Shown piece after piece: positions 35,550 through 44,446 of a stretch of 64,000 nt of DNA. Numbering within the stretch: position 1 is the first letter of the stretch; the number at the start of each line of letters is the position of its first letter. Origin of the DNA: Diphasiastrum complanatum (taxonomy: Eukaryota > Streptophyta > Lycopodiopsida > Lycopodiales > Lycopodiaceae); NCBI GenBank assembly GCA_029204225.1, contig CM055097.1, forward strand, positions 47,864,617-47,928,616, written 5' to 3'. Under the pieces are notes generated by a model. It did not search any database and was not told the DNA's origin. It worked only from the letters and a program-made list of their open reading frames with translations. Made by a program: the position numbers and the translations under genes.

Positions 35550-36097
35550 AGCTGATGAAAGTCAAAATGAATGTACATGGTCAATCTGTATGATGTGAAA
35601 ACATAGTTTCTAGAGGAACATGTTGCCCTGGATGAAAGTCGATGTGAAACTAAAGGGCGTTGTTTTCATAATCATAAGTGTTCTCTTTGATATCTAGAGG
35701 GAATCCCTGTCTCATCCTTCAAATTCAATTGAAACCTGACCAAGGGCATCAGCTAGAAGAGAAAGAGGTCATTCACATTGGTGACTAGTATTGGTACTAG
35801 TGGTATGACAAAAGTCACTCATCAATCTAAACATGTCACACATCGTCCAAGCAACAAACCTTTGGTCCTCATAAAATGAAAGAGAGTGGAGTGCAATGGA
35901 CTAATCTCAAAGAAGGCAGTAGCATCTTCCTCTAATCTCATTGTATATTGGGCAGCTAAAGATGAAAGTGTTTTTCTAGTCTCTGCCTCACCCACCCATG
36001 GAGGAGGAGGACATATGATAAAGTCTATCCTCCCTAGGAATACCTTGGAAACGACCAACCTCAAAAACTCCTCTCATCCCATATATGTACAAGGTAT

Positions 36098-36170
<73 letters not shown>

Positions 36171-36522
36171 GAAATTCTCTGTAGTTTTTGCATCGTTGCC
36201 CTAAAATTCCCATCATGAACCTGTTTCATTTTAATAAATTCTCTCTCTTGAAAAACTTGTTTTGATGACAAGCATCGCTCCCACGATTGGAAATAGAAGT
36301 TTTCAAGAGCATGAGGGCATGCAATTGACACCTAGCCATAACCATAATTAGCAATACTTCACGCATGCAATTGACACTAGCCAAAACCATAATTAGCAAT
36401 ACTTCACTTACAGTCAAGATAAGTCAATGGTCAATATAAGTCAAAACCATAATTAGCAATACTTATAGTCAAGATAAGTCAAAACCCTAATTTTGAACGG
36501 ATGAATCAAAACGTAGGAATCG

Positions 36523-36594
<72 letters not shown>

Positions 36595-36929
36595 ACTTTT
36601 TGCATCGTCGCCCTAAAATTCCCATCATGAACCTGTTTCATATTAACGAATTCTCTCTCTTAAAAAACCTCTTTCATTTCAAGCATCTCTCCCAGGATTG
36701 GAAATAAAAGTTTCCAAGAGCATGAAGTCATGCAATTGACACCTAGCCAAAACCATAATCAGCAACTTCACTTATGGTCAAGTTAAGTCAATGGTCAATA
36801 TAAGTCAAAACCATAATTAGCAATGCTTATGGTCAAGATAAGTCAATGGTCAAGGTAAGTCAAAACCCTCATTTTGAAGGGACTAATCAAAACAGGGGAA
36901 TCTCATTTTGTCTATCACAGCATTCATTC

Positions 36930-36990
<61 letters not shown>

Positions 36991-38711
36991 CCAAAACACC
37001 TCCTTTAAGTATTTGTTGCATCACATGTTCTTTTGTTTCAGATGGTGCATTATTAGTGCCAATCAACATTCAAACAACACAATTGAATCACAATCCACGG
37101 AGAGGACTAACGTTACCTGGTGGTTCCATCAAAGAGTGTCGGAGGCTCTGATTTTGAATCATAAATAGGACCAGCAATTTGAGCCACACTGCTGGGTTAA
37201 CAAAAAGATCTTCAAATCAAAATAAACCACTTCCATGACAAGCCAAATTATGATCAAAGAACATAAGGCTGCATATTGTTGAAAATAGTTTTTCTAGAAT
37301 TGCTTCTTCACGCAAGTAAGAATCCTTTTCTGGGATGAGCAACAAATACCCTGTGGCCATGCTTTGGCAGAGGAAAAGTTTTCTGGCTGGGGAGTTTTGT
37401 TTCTTCAGTTTTACCCGACTAATGAACGAAGAGCCAGCGCTATGCAATAAGGTAGGACCGAAATGTCTGGATCTGGAAATTCCAAGAAAACATTGTCAGA
37501 AGTCAGCTTGCCTTTAAAATAACATTTTAAAACCAGACGCCTGTCAGATAATCCAAAAGCTCTGCTCTAAGCAGTGACATAAAGTTTGAATCACATTGTT
37601 CATGTGGTGATTTCTAAAGACAACTATTCAAAAGGGACATGAGAATAAAAGCACACAAGGTTCTTTGTTTATGCTTCACATATAAGTTTTTGTTCGGAAA
37701 TGGCTTTGAATTGTAACTTGATTTAGTTGTGAAAAAAACACTGACAAAGACGGAGTTCGAAAGTTACAACGTTCAAAGTCGATCTAAAATATTGCACATC
37801 AATGAACTCCGTGCACGTCTGATTCAAATTCTAACAATTCATGCAAAAAAGTTGCAAGAGGGAGCGAGCAGAAATACAAAATGGATAAAAATTTTGCTGC
37901 AAAGAGAGAAATATGCAACTTAATTATTCACGGGTTGCGATCATTTTCAGCTGCTTTATATCAACGGATGACCTCCTGTTTCGAAATTCATGTGCCACAT
38001 GTTAAGGGTTTCACGTCATTTTGTATATGCTAATCTGGTTATGACTCTGTTCAGAGAACTTAAGTAACTGAAGCTAGTAGTATGACCAGGCAGAGTTGCA
38101 AACCACAAGCTTTGAGAAGAGCAGCCAACCAGGTATTATACATTTACAAAAAGAAAGAAAGGAAACATCGACACATATCGTGTCTAAGCCAATCAAATCA
38201 GCAAAAAAAGATGAAAGAAAAGAAAACCTCGACATATATCTTATCTGATTAAAGCATCTTCACCTTGTACATGATAATGACTATCACACTTAAACCACCT
38301 GAATGATAAAATTTTGCTATACATCATATCACAAACGAATGTCGCTACGCTGTACTTGTCGACACTGAACCATTTCTTCATTTTTATTGTCTGATTTACA
38401 ACTTTAAGGACCAATTAGCAGATGCAGTGATTGATTGTTTGATCTTTACCACGGAAGGAAAGAAAAACTAATAATAAGTTTGAGGATTGATTAGTAAATG
38501 CAGCGATTGATAGATGGATCTTTACCAGGGAAGGCAAGAAAAGGTAATAAGAATAAGTTGCTATAAATCTATGAGAAAAACACAAAGCCTGAATGGATTT
38601 GGAAGAAGTGCGGATGAGAAATTACGAGCTAAGTGATCGAAGCAAGCGCGGATGTAGAGAGGTGATTCGATCGATCGAAGTGGAGAGAATGTGTGGATGA
38701 GCAGCAGCCAT
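23898..38711 (-). CDS. GSTL: Lambda-class glutathione transferase, ten exons, probably organelle-targeted
   Basis: Exons, minus strand: 38711-38626, 37191-37117, 29165-29105, 28692-28609, 28377-28279, 25244-25124, 25011-24932, 24441-24334, 24210-24133, 23987-23898. All introns are GT-AG and all junctions agree in phase, giving 293 residues. The N-terminus MAAAHPHILSTSIDRITSLH is Ser/Arg-rich and looks like a transit peptide. Next come SEPPTLFDGTTRLYISSKCP and YAQRVWIAKNYKGL with the lambda-type catalytic Cys (CPYA), RPAWYKEKVYSVNKVPSLEH and GESLDLLNYFEEKFDGP of the thioredoxin fold, and the helical domain (ALDKLEAALEKY, PFFVGSFSVVDIAYAPFIER, TTGRPQLARWID, FYTQTRLPPN). Lambda GSTs use a cysteine and act as thiol transferases or deglutathionylases rather than conjugating enzymes. 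Introns reach 7.9 kb (intron 2) and hold a copia relic and microsatellites. Exon 1 is the least certain, assigned by phase, ATG and transit-like composition. Confidence 0.88.
28192..28277. repeat. (GA)43 microsatellite abutting a splice donor
   Basis: 86 bp of uninterrupted GA on the plus strand, which is (TC)n on the sense strand of the glutathione transferase gene. The donor of exon 5 reads AAAG|GTCTCTCTCT, so the repeat begins at the GT itself. Confidence 0.9.
33660..34850 (+). pseudogene. Copia gag-protease relic inside intron 2 of the glutathione transferase gene
   Basis: Fragments in order: Gag helices (INRDILMQIEDCQSSHEAWE, LKQKYEVRTSASVMHLHNQL, LRWDGNEPDQHVKKIKMIFA), zinc knuckles CAHCNKPGHTADRC and CTHCKKKGY, protease VIDSGATSHITCNKNVLMKY, and pre-integrase GVLYVPTLRRDLLSISRIAD. 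Stops and frameshifts interrupt it, and integrase, RT and a clear LTR pair are not seen. It lies antisense to the host gene. Confidence 0.75.
35477..35548. repeat. (CT)36 microsatellite
   Basis: 72 bp of uninterrupted CT on the plus strand, inside intron 2 of the glutathione transferase gene. Confidence 0.9.
36101..36167. repeat. (TC)n microsatellite, first copy in a duplicated block
   Basis: 67 bp of TC repeat. It opens the first unit of the duplication described at 36,101-36,900. Confidence 0.9.
36526..36591. repeat. (TC)n microsatellite, second copy in the duplicated block
   Basis: 66 bp of TC repeat at the start of the second duplicated unit in intron 2. Confidence 0.9.
36935..36988. 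repeat. (TC)n microsatellite near exon 2
   Basis: 54 bp of TC repeat on the plus strand, about 130 bp on the intron-2 side of exon 2 (downstream of its donor in the sense direction). Confidence 0.9.
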
Positions 38712-38741
38712 TCTAACACGTATGCTTTGGCAATGGCCAAT

Positions 38742-38750
38742 ATTATATAA
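38742..38750 (-). promoter_or_regulatory. TATA-like box of the glutathione transferase gene
   Basis: The minus strand reads TTATATAAT about 30-40 bp upstream of the proposed ATG (38,711), next to ATTGGCCATTG. If used, the 5' leader would be very short. Confidence 0.4.
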
Positions 38751-38891
38751 TATTATACATGTTGGAATAGTGATAGATTATGTCTTAGAAGTCAAAAAGC
38801 TTGTTAAATGTGAGCATGAAATACACTTGTTACATAGTCAACATGGACAAATATTAGCCTCACGAGTAGCAAAAAACTACTTGACATAGAG

Positions 38892-38893
<2 letters not shown>

Positions 38894-38947
<54 letters not shown>
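38894..38947. repeat. (GA)27 microsatellite in the proximal promoter
   Basis: 54 bp of GA on the plus strand, (CT)n on the sense strand, about 180-240 bp upstream of the proposed start codon. GA/CT repeats are known binding sites for plant BPC (GAGA-binding) proteins. A regulatory role here is inference. Confidence 0.85.
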
Positions 38948-38949
<2 letters not shown>

Positions 38950-39347
38950 AATTTGTAGTCGAAAATTGGATGATCCTTGCGTTGCACAACTGTTGAAAAA
39001 ATTGATGATCCTCTGGCTCTTGATTTTTGAAGACATTATCGTCTCCTTGGCACTTCATTGAAGGGCGGTGGGCCTCACTTTCTTGAAATTCAATAGATTC
39101 TTGGAATTTGATATTAAGAGTGGTTTAAGACTATGTTGCCTGACAGATCCGTAATTCAAAATGGAAAGTTCTCCCATTGGTCCATGAGAGAAAATGGGTC
39201 TCACTCCCTTTTAGACTTATGTTGAGTTGCCGCCATTTGGCAGATGAGGTGGCTTGGGACCCTCGCCACCTAGGTTTGCTCAAAACCATTATTAAACCTG
39301 AGGACATTGACTAGCATGTTGAATTGATAAGGGCAACTTAAGTCAAA

Positions 39348-39659
39348 TTGGACCAATGGTGTGGCAAGGATTTTAAAGATTCTGGCCTTCCATTTAATAC
39401 TTACCTACCAAGTTTGAAAAGGAGATCGTCAACTTACTTGGCAAGGTTTCAAAAATGGGTGGCAAATAAAAGGGCCAGACAAAGGGACTTGCCACTAGTC
39501 TATAATGGTTCTAAAATATGCGAACTTCTTCAATCTAGACAAGTTCCACTTTTTATTGATGAATTTGAGAGGCGAGTTCTGAGAATGTCTCATGATGACA
39601 ATGCCAAGCGCCCAACATTGCAAGCAGTGAAACTTTACATTTATTGCAATATGTTCTAA
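39348..39659 (+). CDS. Hypothetical open frame, 103 codons
   Basis: MDQWCGKDFKDSGLPFNTYL, TYLARFQKWVANKRARQRDL and FERRVLRMSHDDNAKRPTLQ. It is basic and helical-looking with no family I recognise. The upstream sequence is loosely open. It may be a fragment of the neighbouring gypsy relic or of another element. It has no promoter or splice evidence. Confidence 0.25.
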   Translation: MDQWCGKDFKDSGLPFNTYLPSLKRRSSTYLARFQKWVANKRARQRDLPLVYNGSKICELLQSRQVPLFIDEFERRVLRMSHDDNAKRPTLQAVKLYIYCNMF

Positions 39660-39958
39660 ATCTGACAAATTTAATGCTATCCTAGTCTATAATGCCATAG
39701 AATGGGCCAAGGGCAAGACTATTATACCATATTCGCTACTTGGCCTTAAATTTTCGCTCACCCGACGAGGCTCACTAAACTTCTAGATCGAGTAGGTTAC
39801 ATAAAAAAATGATCTTGCCTCTGGCCGCCTACATTTACCACCATAATGGTGGCAAATGTCAATGTGATTGGCACACATATGGTTTCTTTAGCATAAAGTT
39901 TTTCTCTCATGAGAATCCGCAAGCTAGTTTTTCTATGATTCACATGCTCCTAAAGAGT

Positions 39959-40471
39959 TCAATTCCATGCATTAGCCGTTAACATCATCTCAAATGGATG
40001 TACATATTTGTCACCAAAAAATGTAACTACTCTATCTCCCTCCCTAAATGAGAGCACATTCTTCTCAAAATCAATATTGGGAGATTTCTTAAATAACCAC
40101 TCATAGCCTAGATTTATATTTGTTTGTGCTAAATCTAAGACATGAAAATCAACTAGTTCTCTATTACCTTGAATCAAAATTGGGAGCTTTGACACTTTGA
40201 CTTCGTAAGTCTCCAACTCTACTCTTGAAGCTAGATATACTTTATATCTATGATTGGTAGCTTCAGTTTCTAGGCCGAGCTTTTGCACAAGACAAGAATT
40301 ATTAAAATCATGAGTTGAACTATTGTCTACTAGAATACTAACTTCTTGATTTTGCAGTAAGTCTTTCAAACGAAACAAATTGCTTGGCAAAAGAGAAGTA
40401 GTATTGAAGTAACATTCACACTCACAATTAATCAAGTCAACATTTAGTTTTAAATTTTGATTACTTGGCAT
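39959..40471 (-). pseudogene. Ty3/gypsy aspartic-protease fragment
   Basis: The frame has SILVDNSSTHDFNNSCLVQK, where gypsy elements carry (V)D-S-G-A-T/S-H-N-F, followed by LGLETEATNHRYKVYLASRV, VSKLPILIQGNRELVDFHVL and INLGYEWLFKKSPNIDF (compare the D-I-[VI]-L-G-x-x-W-L motif). The catalytic D-S-G has become D-N-S. It is the same protein layout as residues about 430-540 of the intact gypsy polyprotein at 44,447-49,138, but strongly diverged. The RT fragment at 42.8-43.5 kb on the same strand is probably not the same copy, since the order is reversed for a minus element. Confidence 0.7.
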
Positions 40472-40479
40472 CTCAATTA

Positions 40480-41680
40480 TTTGAGCTATGGATTTCTTCC
40501 ATTATGGGTAGAATTTCATTACGTGTCTTCCAAGACATATGCTTCTTTTGCTTGGATTTCAATGCCATTTTATCCAACTCATTAAAATATTTAATCTGAG
40601 TTTTCTCCCAAACTCGTTTCTCTTTTTTCTTTGGTCTGGATGTCGATGGATTAGCCTAAACTTGCTTCATAGATGGCACTATTGTAGAATCATAGGCTTT
40701 TGCATTTTGTAGAACATTATCAAAAGATTGAAACACATTTCATCTACACTCATTCTAATCATCATATGACTTGTATATAGTCAGATGGTCATGATGTGGC
40801 ATGTCACACGTGCCAAATAGCATAGGATTCCATTCATAAGGATGTTCTCAAGTTGACCTAAGTGATAGAACCTTTGGAATGAGTCCAAATCATGCTTAGA
40901 TACAAGAGAGAAAAAATAAGAGCTATTTTTGGTAGCTTTTACATTGTTGAGGGATCTCCATGATTCCAACCCCAACTTGGTAGGGATGCAAGATCCACCT
41001 AAATTAGCATTAGTTCATAAAAACTTTCAAGTACAAATATCTTTAGAATCCAATTCTAAGATATGATAATTCATTCAACTAGAATCTCTAGGAGAATCAT
41101 TAAGATATGAAATGATTAAAACTCAACTTTGAGTATGCTGGATACTCTCATGAGTTAGTAAGCTATGTTTCTAGCATCATATGCAAGAAAAAATAGCAAT
41201 CATTCATCTTTGTAGATTTGTCTGTCCCCTATGATATATGGAGATCTAATCAAAAGAAAAAATTGTACTCAAGCATCCGCAGACCATAGACTGTTGTAGA
41301 ATAACATTCACTAGATAAATTTAATTCTCCACAAGTAAAATAGCTTACCTTGTGAGAATTCTTGTGAGATCCATAGGTTCTCAAATAAAATACTGGAGTA
41401 GAGAGATTCAAAACACTGATTCGAATTCTTACTCATTTAATAGATCAAGAATTAATTATCACACTTAAGAATCATCACAATTTTTTATAATTCTCTGATA
41501 ATAATTAAGTATCTATTTATGATTTGTCAATCATAAATATTTAGATTCATATGATTCGTCAATCATAATTTTTTGGAATTTAAACGATAATCATTTACAG
41601 GATACTGGAGTATATATCCAACATAACTCTGGAAAAGTAAGAATCGTTCCAAAATCTTCCCCTCTAAATACTACTGGATT
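40480..41680. other. AT-rich, no gene recognised
   Basis: Only short chance frames. A minus-strand stretch near 40,500-40,640 (lysine-rich) may be Gag remains of the protease fragment. Confidence 0.4.
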
Positions 41681-41689
41681 TTTTGTATA

Positions 41690-42240
41690 ATTTTTTCAAT
41701 CGTTGAATTTTTTTTGATCCTTTACATTTTTTTTTATCCTTATAATTTTTCGATCCTTTATAATTTTTTGATCCTTTGTAATTTTTCGATTCTTATAATT
41801 TTTTCGATACTTTATAATTTTTTTGATCCTTTGTAATTTTTGGGATCCGTATAGTTTTTCGATTCTTATAATTTTTTCAATCCTTATAATTTTTTTGATC
41901 CTTTGTAATTTTTTTTATCCTTATAATTTTTTTGATTCTTATAATTTTTTCGATCCTTTGTAATTTTTTCGATTCTTATAATTTTTCGATCCTTTGTAAT
42001 TTTTTGAATCCTTGATAATTTTTTTGATCCTTAATAATTTTTTCAATCCTTTGAAATTTTTCGATCTATTGTCATTTTTTTTCGACCCACTTTATTTTTC
42101 GATCCACTTTATTTTTTCAACCCTCTTTATTTTTTGACCTGCTGTATTTCAATCCTCTGTATTTTTTTCAATCCATTGTATTTTTTCGACCCCGTGTATT
42201 TTTTCGATTCCGTGTATTTTTTGGCCTCATTTTTTTTTTC
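41690..42240. repeat. T-rich minisatellite, ~20-bp degenerate unit
   Basis: About 25 degenerate copies of TTTTTCGATCCTTTGTAATT and TTTTTGATCCTTATAATT variants in tandem. The unit drifts to TTTTTTCGACC(C/T)...TATT towards the right end. Strong strand asymmetry: T runs on the plus strand. Confidence 0.85.
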
Positions 42241-42785
42241 TAAACCAGTTTTGCATCCACCAGTTTGCATCCAACACCCATTCGACGACTATCAATTTGC
42301 ATCCGATGAGCTTCAGAATCCATCTGATGAGCTTTTTGAGTTTCTCATAAATGATCAAATTTTCATGATTGATTTGACATATAAATCATATCCAAACTTG
42401 AGTTCAATCATCTCTAATCAACAATCAATATTAAATCTCATATTGCTAATCTGATTTTGGTTTATGATTCAGTCAAAGATAAAACAGTCTGCGACATATC
42501 CATTTATGACCAAGTACATCCGAGGTTTTAACCAGCCGACAAGCCTCTAAACTATAACTAAAGCTACATCTGACAAGAGTCACCATATTTTCTATCCGAC
42601 TCCTCAATCTCTCGTCACATCCGATTTTATGTCAATTAATTCATATTGATTGAAATACATCCGATGACTTCTTCCTATCTTACATATGATGGTTAGTATA
42701 CTACCAGAACCAACTGAACGTCAAAACCGAGGCTCTTTACCCGAGGCTTCAATCTGATGAGTCAGGACTAGAAGAAAATCACCTG

Positions 42786-43507
42786 TCACTTCTTCCAAAC
42801 AACTACACCTGATGGATACTCAACAGCCACAATCACCACAAGTGCAATCACCTGATGTTGGCAGATCCAAGTCCCAATCACCAATCGGGACATCTCCACT
42901 GATAACATCAACCCCTCGCATCCAACAAACAGTTGCTTCTGTGATAGCATTCCAATAGCAACCCTAGAAAATCTGGTACTTACGACATCATTCAAACACT
43001 TTTTCCAAATGTTCCAGATGGTCTGTATCAGAACTATGGACTCCAAGATCATCCAAATAAATTTCAACGAATTTCCTTGAAAGCAAACTACATAACTCTT
43101 TGAAAAGAACTCATGCATTACAAAGTCCAAGCAACATAACTTTATAAGCATAGGTCCCTCATTCTGTTGCAAAAGTTGTTTTATGTCGATCCACAGGTGT
43201 GCTTTTAACTTGATTATAACCATGAATCCATGCAAAAAAAACTATATGCTTCCGCTCCGACAAGACGATCAATATGCTTTCCGTAAAAGACAATGGAAAG
43301 TGATCTTTGTGTGTTACTTTATTCAATGTCTTTAGATTCACAAATTCTCAACTTTTCATTTTTCTTGGGAATGACAACAATTGGTGAAACCCACTCGGTA
43401 TGCTCAATTTCATAAGTGAAATCTGCTTCCAATAATATATGCAACTCCTTCTTTATAAGTTTTGTGACATTCATATTACAACAATAAAATCTCGTCACCT
43501 TTGGCAC
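42786..43507 (-). pseudogene. Ty3/gypsy reverse-transcriptase relic
   Basis: Minus-strand fragments in order: KELHILLEADFTYEIEHTEW, VSPIVVIPKKNEKLRIC, LNKVTHKDHFPLSFTESIL, HGYNQVKSTPVDRHKTTFAT, YAYKVMLLGLCNA, FVEIYLDDLGVHS (catalytic YLDD near 43,045-43,059) and TDHLEHLEKVFE. These follow RT blocks 1-5 of gypsy elements. The wording (EWGTYAYKVMPFGLCNA-like) is closer to Athila/Tat-like or other non-chromovirus lineages than to the intact element at 44-50 kb. Stops occur within. It is an old truncated copy. Confidence 0.8.
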
Positions 43508-43709
43508 TGCATCAGGTATAAGAGAGATGGTATGCTAGACTACGAAAGTAGGAATTCCTTTCAGATTCTTATATGTCCAAGCAAAACAATTTATTTCCAA
43601 GCTTTTTTTTGTGATTTGGTTTGCTATCTAATGATTTTACAAAGAAGTACAGATGCTTGCTCTCAAATTTGTATGAGGCTCATGTGGCGACCTGGTTAGG
43701 CGAAAGTGC

Positions 43710-43935
43710 CACATTTTTACATTTTTAATGCTATTTGGCAAAGTACCCCATGGCACAGGTGTCGTACCATGGCACCTGGTTTTTTTTTTTTTTTAATGAT
43801 TAAAAAAAAAAACAGGTGTTGTGGGTGCCGTGGAACAAAACAGGTGTCATGGGTGCCGTGGAACTTCAGCTCCACGGCACCTATGGATCCTGTGCCGTGG
43901 TACGGCACTTGGGACTTTGCTATTTGCAAATGTTT
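43710..43935. mobile_element. Fold-back/MITE-like element built on GTGCCGTGG motifs
   Basis: Outer arms GCTATTTGGCAAAGTACCCC (about 43,731) and GGGACTTTGCTATTTGC (about 43,910) are imperfect reverse complements. Inside, CCATGGCACCTGG plus a T16 run pairs with an A11 run plus CAGGTG...GTGCCGTGG. Further GTGCCGTGG/CCACGGCAC copies follow at 43,850-43,905. The whole unit can fold on itself. Confidence 0.6.
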
Positions 43936-43981
43936 AGTCCTTTATGTGGACTTAATAATGTTAGCACATAGGGTTTTGAAG

Positions 43982-44339
43982 TGTAATAGATCCTAACACC
44001 ACAGTAGAGCAAACATTAACTGATCCACCCAACCTTGCCTACTCCCTGATATAGAGTAAGCCCCTCCTAGCCCAGTGTGAGGACTGATAGCGTGCAACTG
44101 CCAAGTGTCGGCCACGTGGCACTGACGTGGCCTACTGCACGTCGGGACCCAACTGGGGGCCCTATCCTGCTGACAGGGTCCCTAGGCTGTGTTAGGCCCG
44201 CCATAGTTATGGACCGTGCTGGGGCACACTACTCACACTGTCTTGCCCTGTTGGTCATGTACGCTGGACACGACCCTGACTGTGGTATCTGACCTATCTG
44301 TGTTCTCTAGGGTTCGGCACTGGTTACGAGCTCGTAACA
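43982..44339 (-). repeat. 3' LTR of the gypsy element
   Basis: 358 bp. The minus strand reads TGTTACGAGC...TATTACA. It differs from the other LTR at three sites (CTGATATA/ATGATATA, CCACGTGG/CCATGTGG, AGTTATGG/AGCTATGG). Confidence 0.97.
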
Positions 44340-44352
44340 CTCCCTCCCCCTT
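44340..44352 (-). other. Polypurine tract
   Basis: The minus strand reads AAGGGGGAGGGAG, directly before the 3' LTR. Confidence 0.9.
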
Positions 44353-44446
44353 AAGAACCGTCTTGGTCCTCTAAGACAAAGTCTGGAAATATCTTGCGAA
44401 GGACGCTGCCTCTTTCCCAAGTGGCATTCTCAACAGGCTGATCATT

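Larger units (their letters stand above)
36101..36900. repeat. Tandem duplication of ~420 bp including the microsatellite
   Basis: Two diverged units, about 36,101-36,520 and 36,526-36,900. Each has a CT microsatellite, then TTTTGCATCGT(T/C)GCCCTAAA, CCCATCATGAACCTGTTTCA, a GATTGGAAATA segment, CATGCAATTGACACCTAGCC, and runs of GGTCAATATAAGTCAAAACC. A third partial junction leads into the CT tract at 36,935. It lies in intron 2 and is non-coding. Confidence 0.8.

Noticed and set aside
44077-44292. Identical-looking 71-codon frames at 44,077-44,292 and 50,129-50,344
   Set aside because: They are the two LTR copies of the gypsy element, so the similarity is LTR identity, not a gene family.
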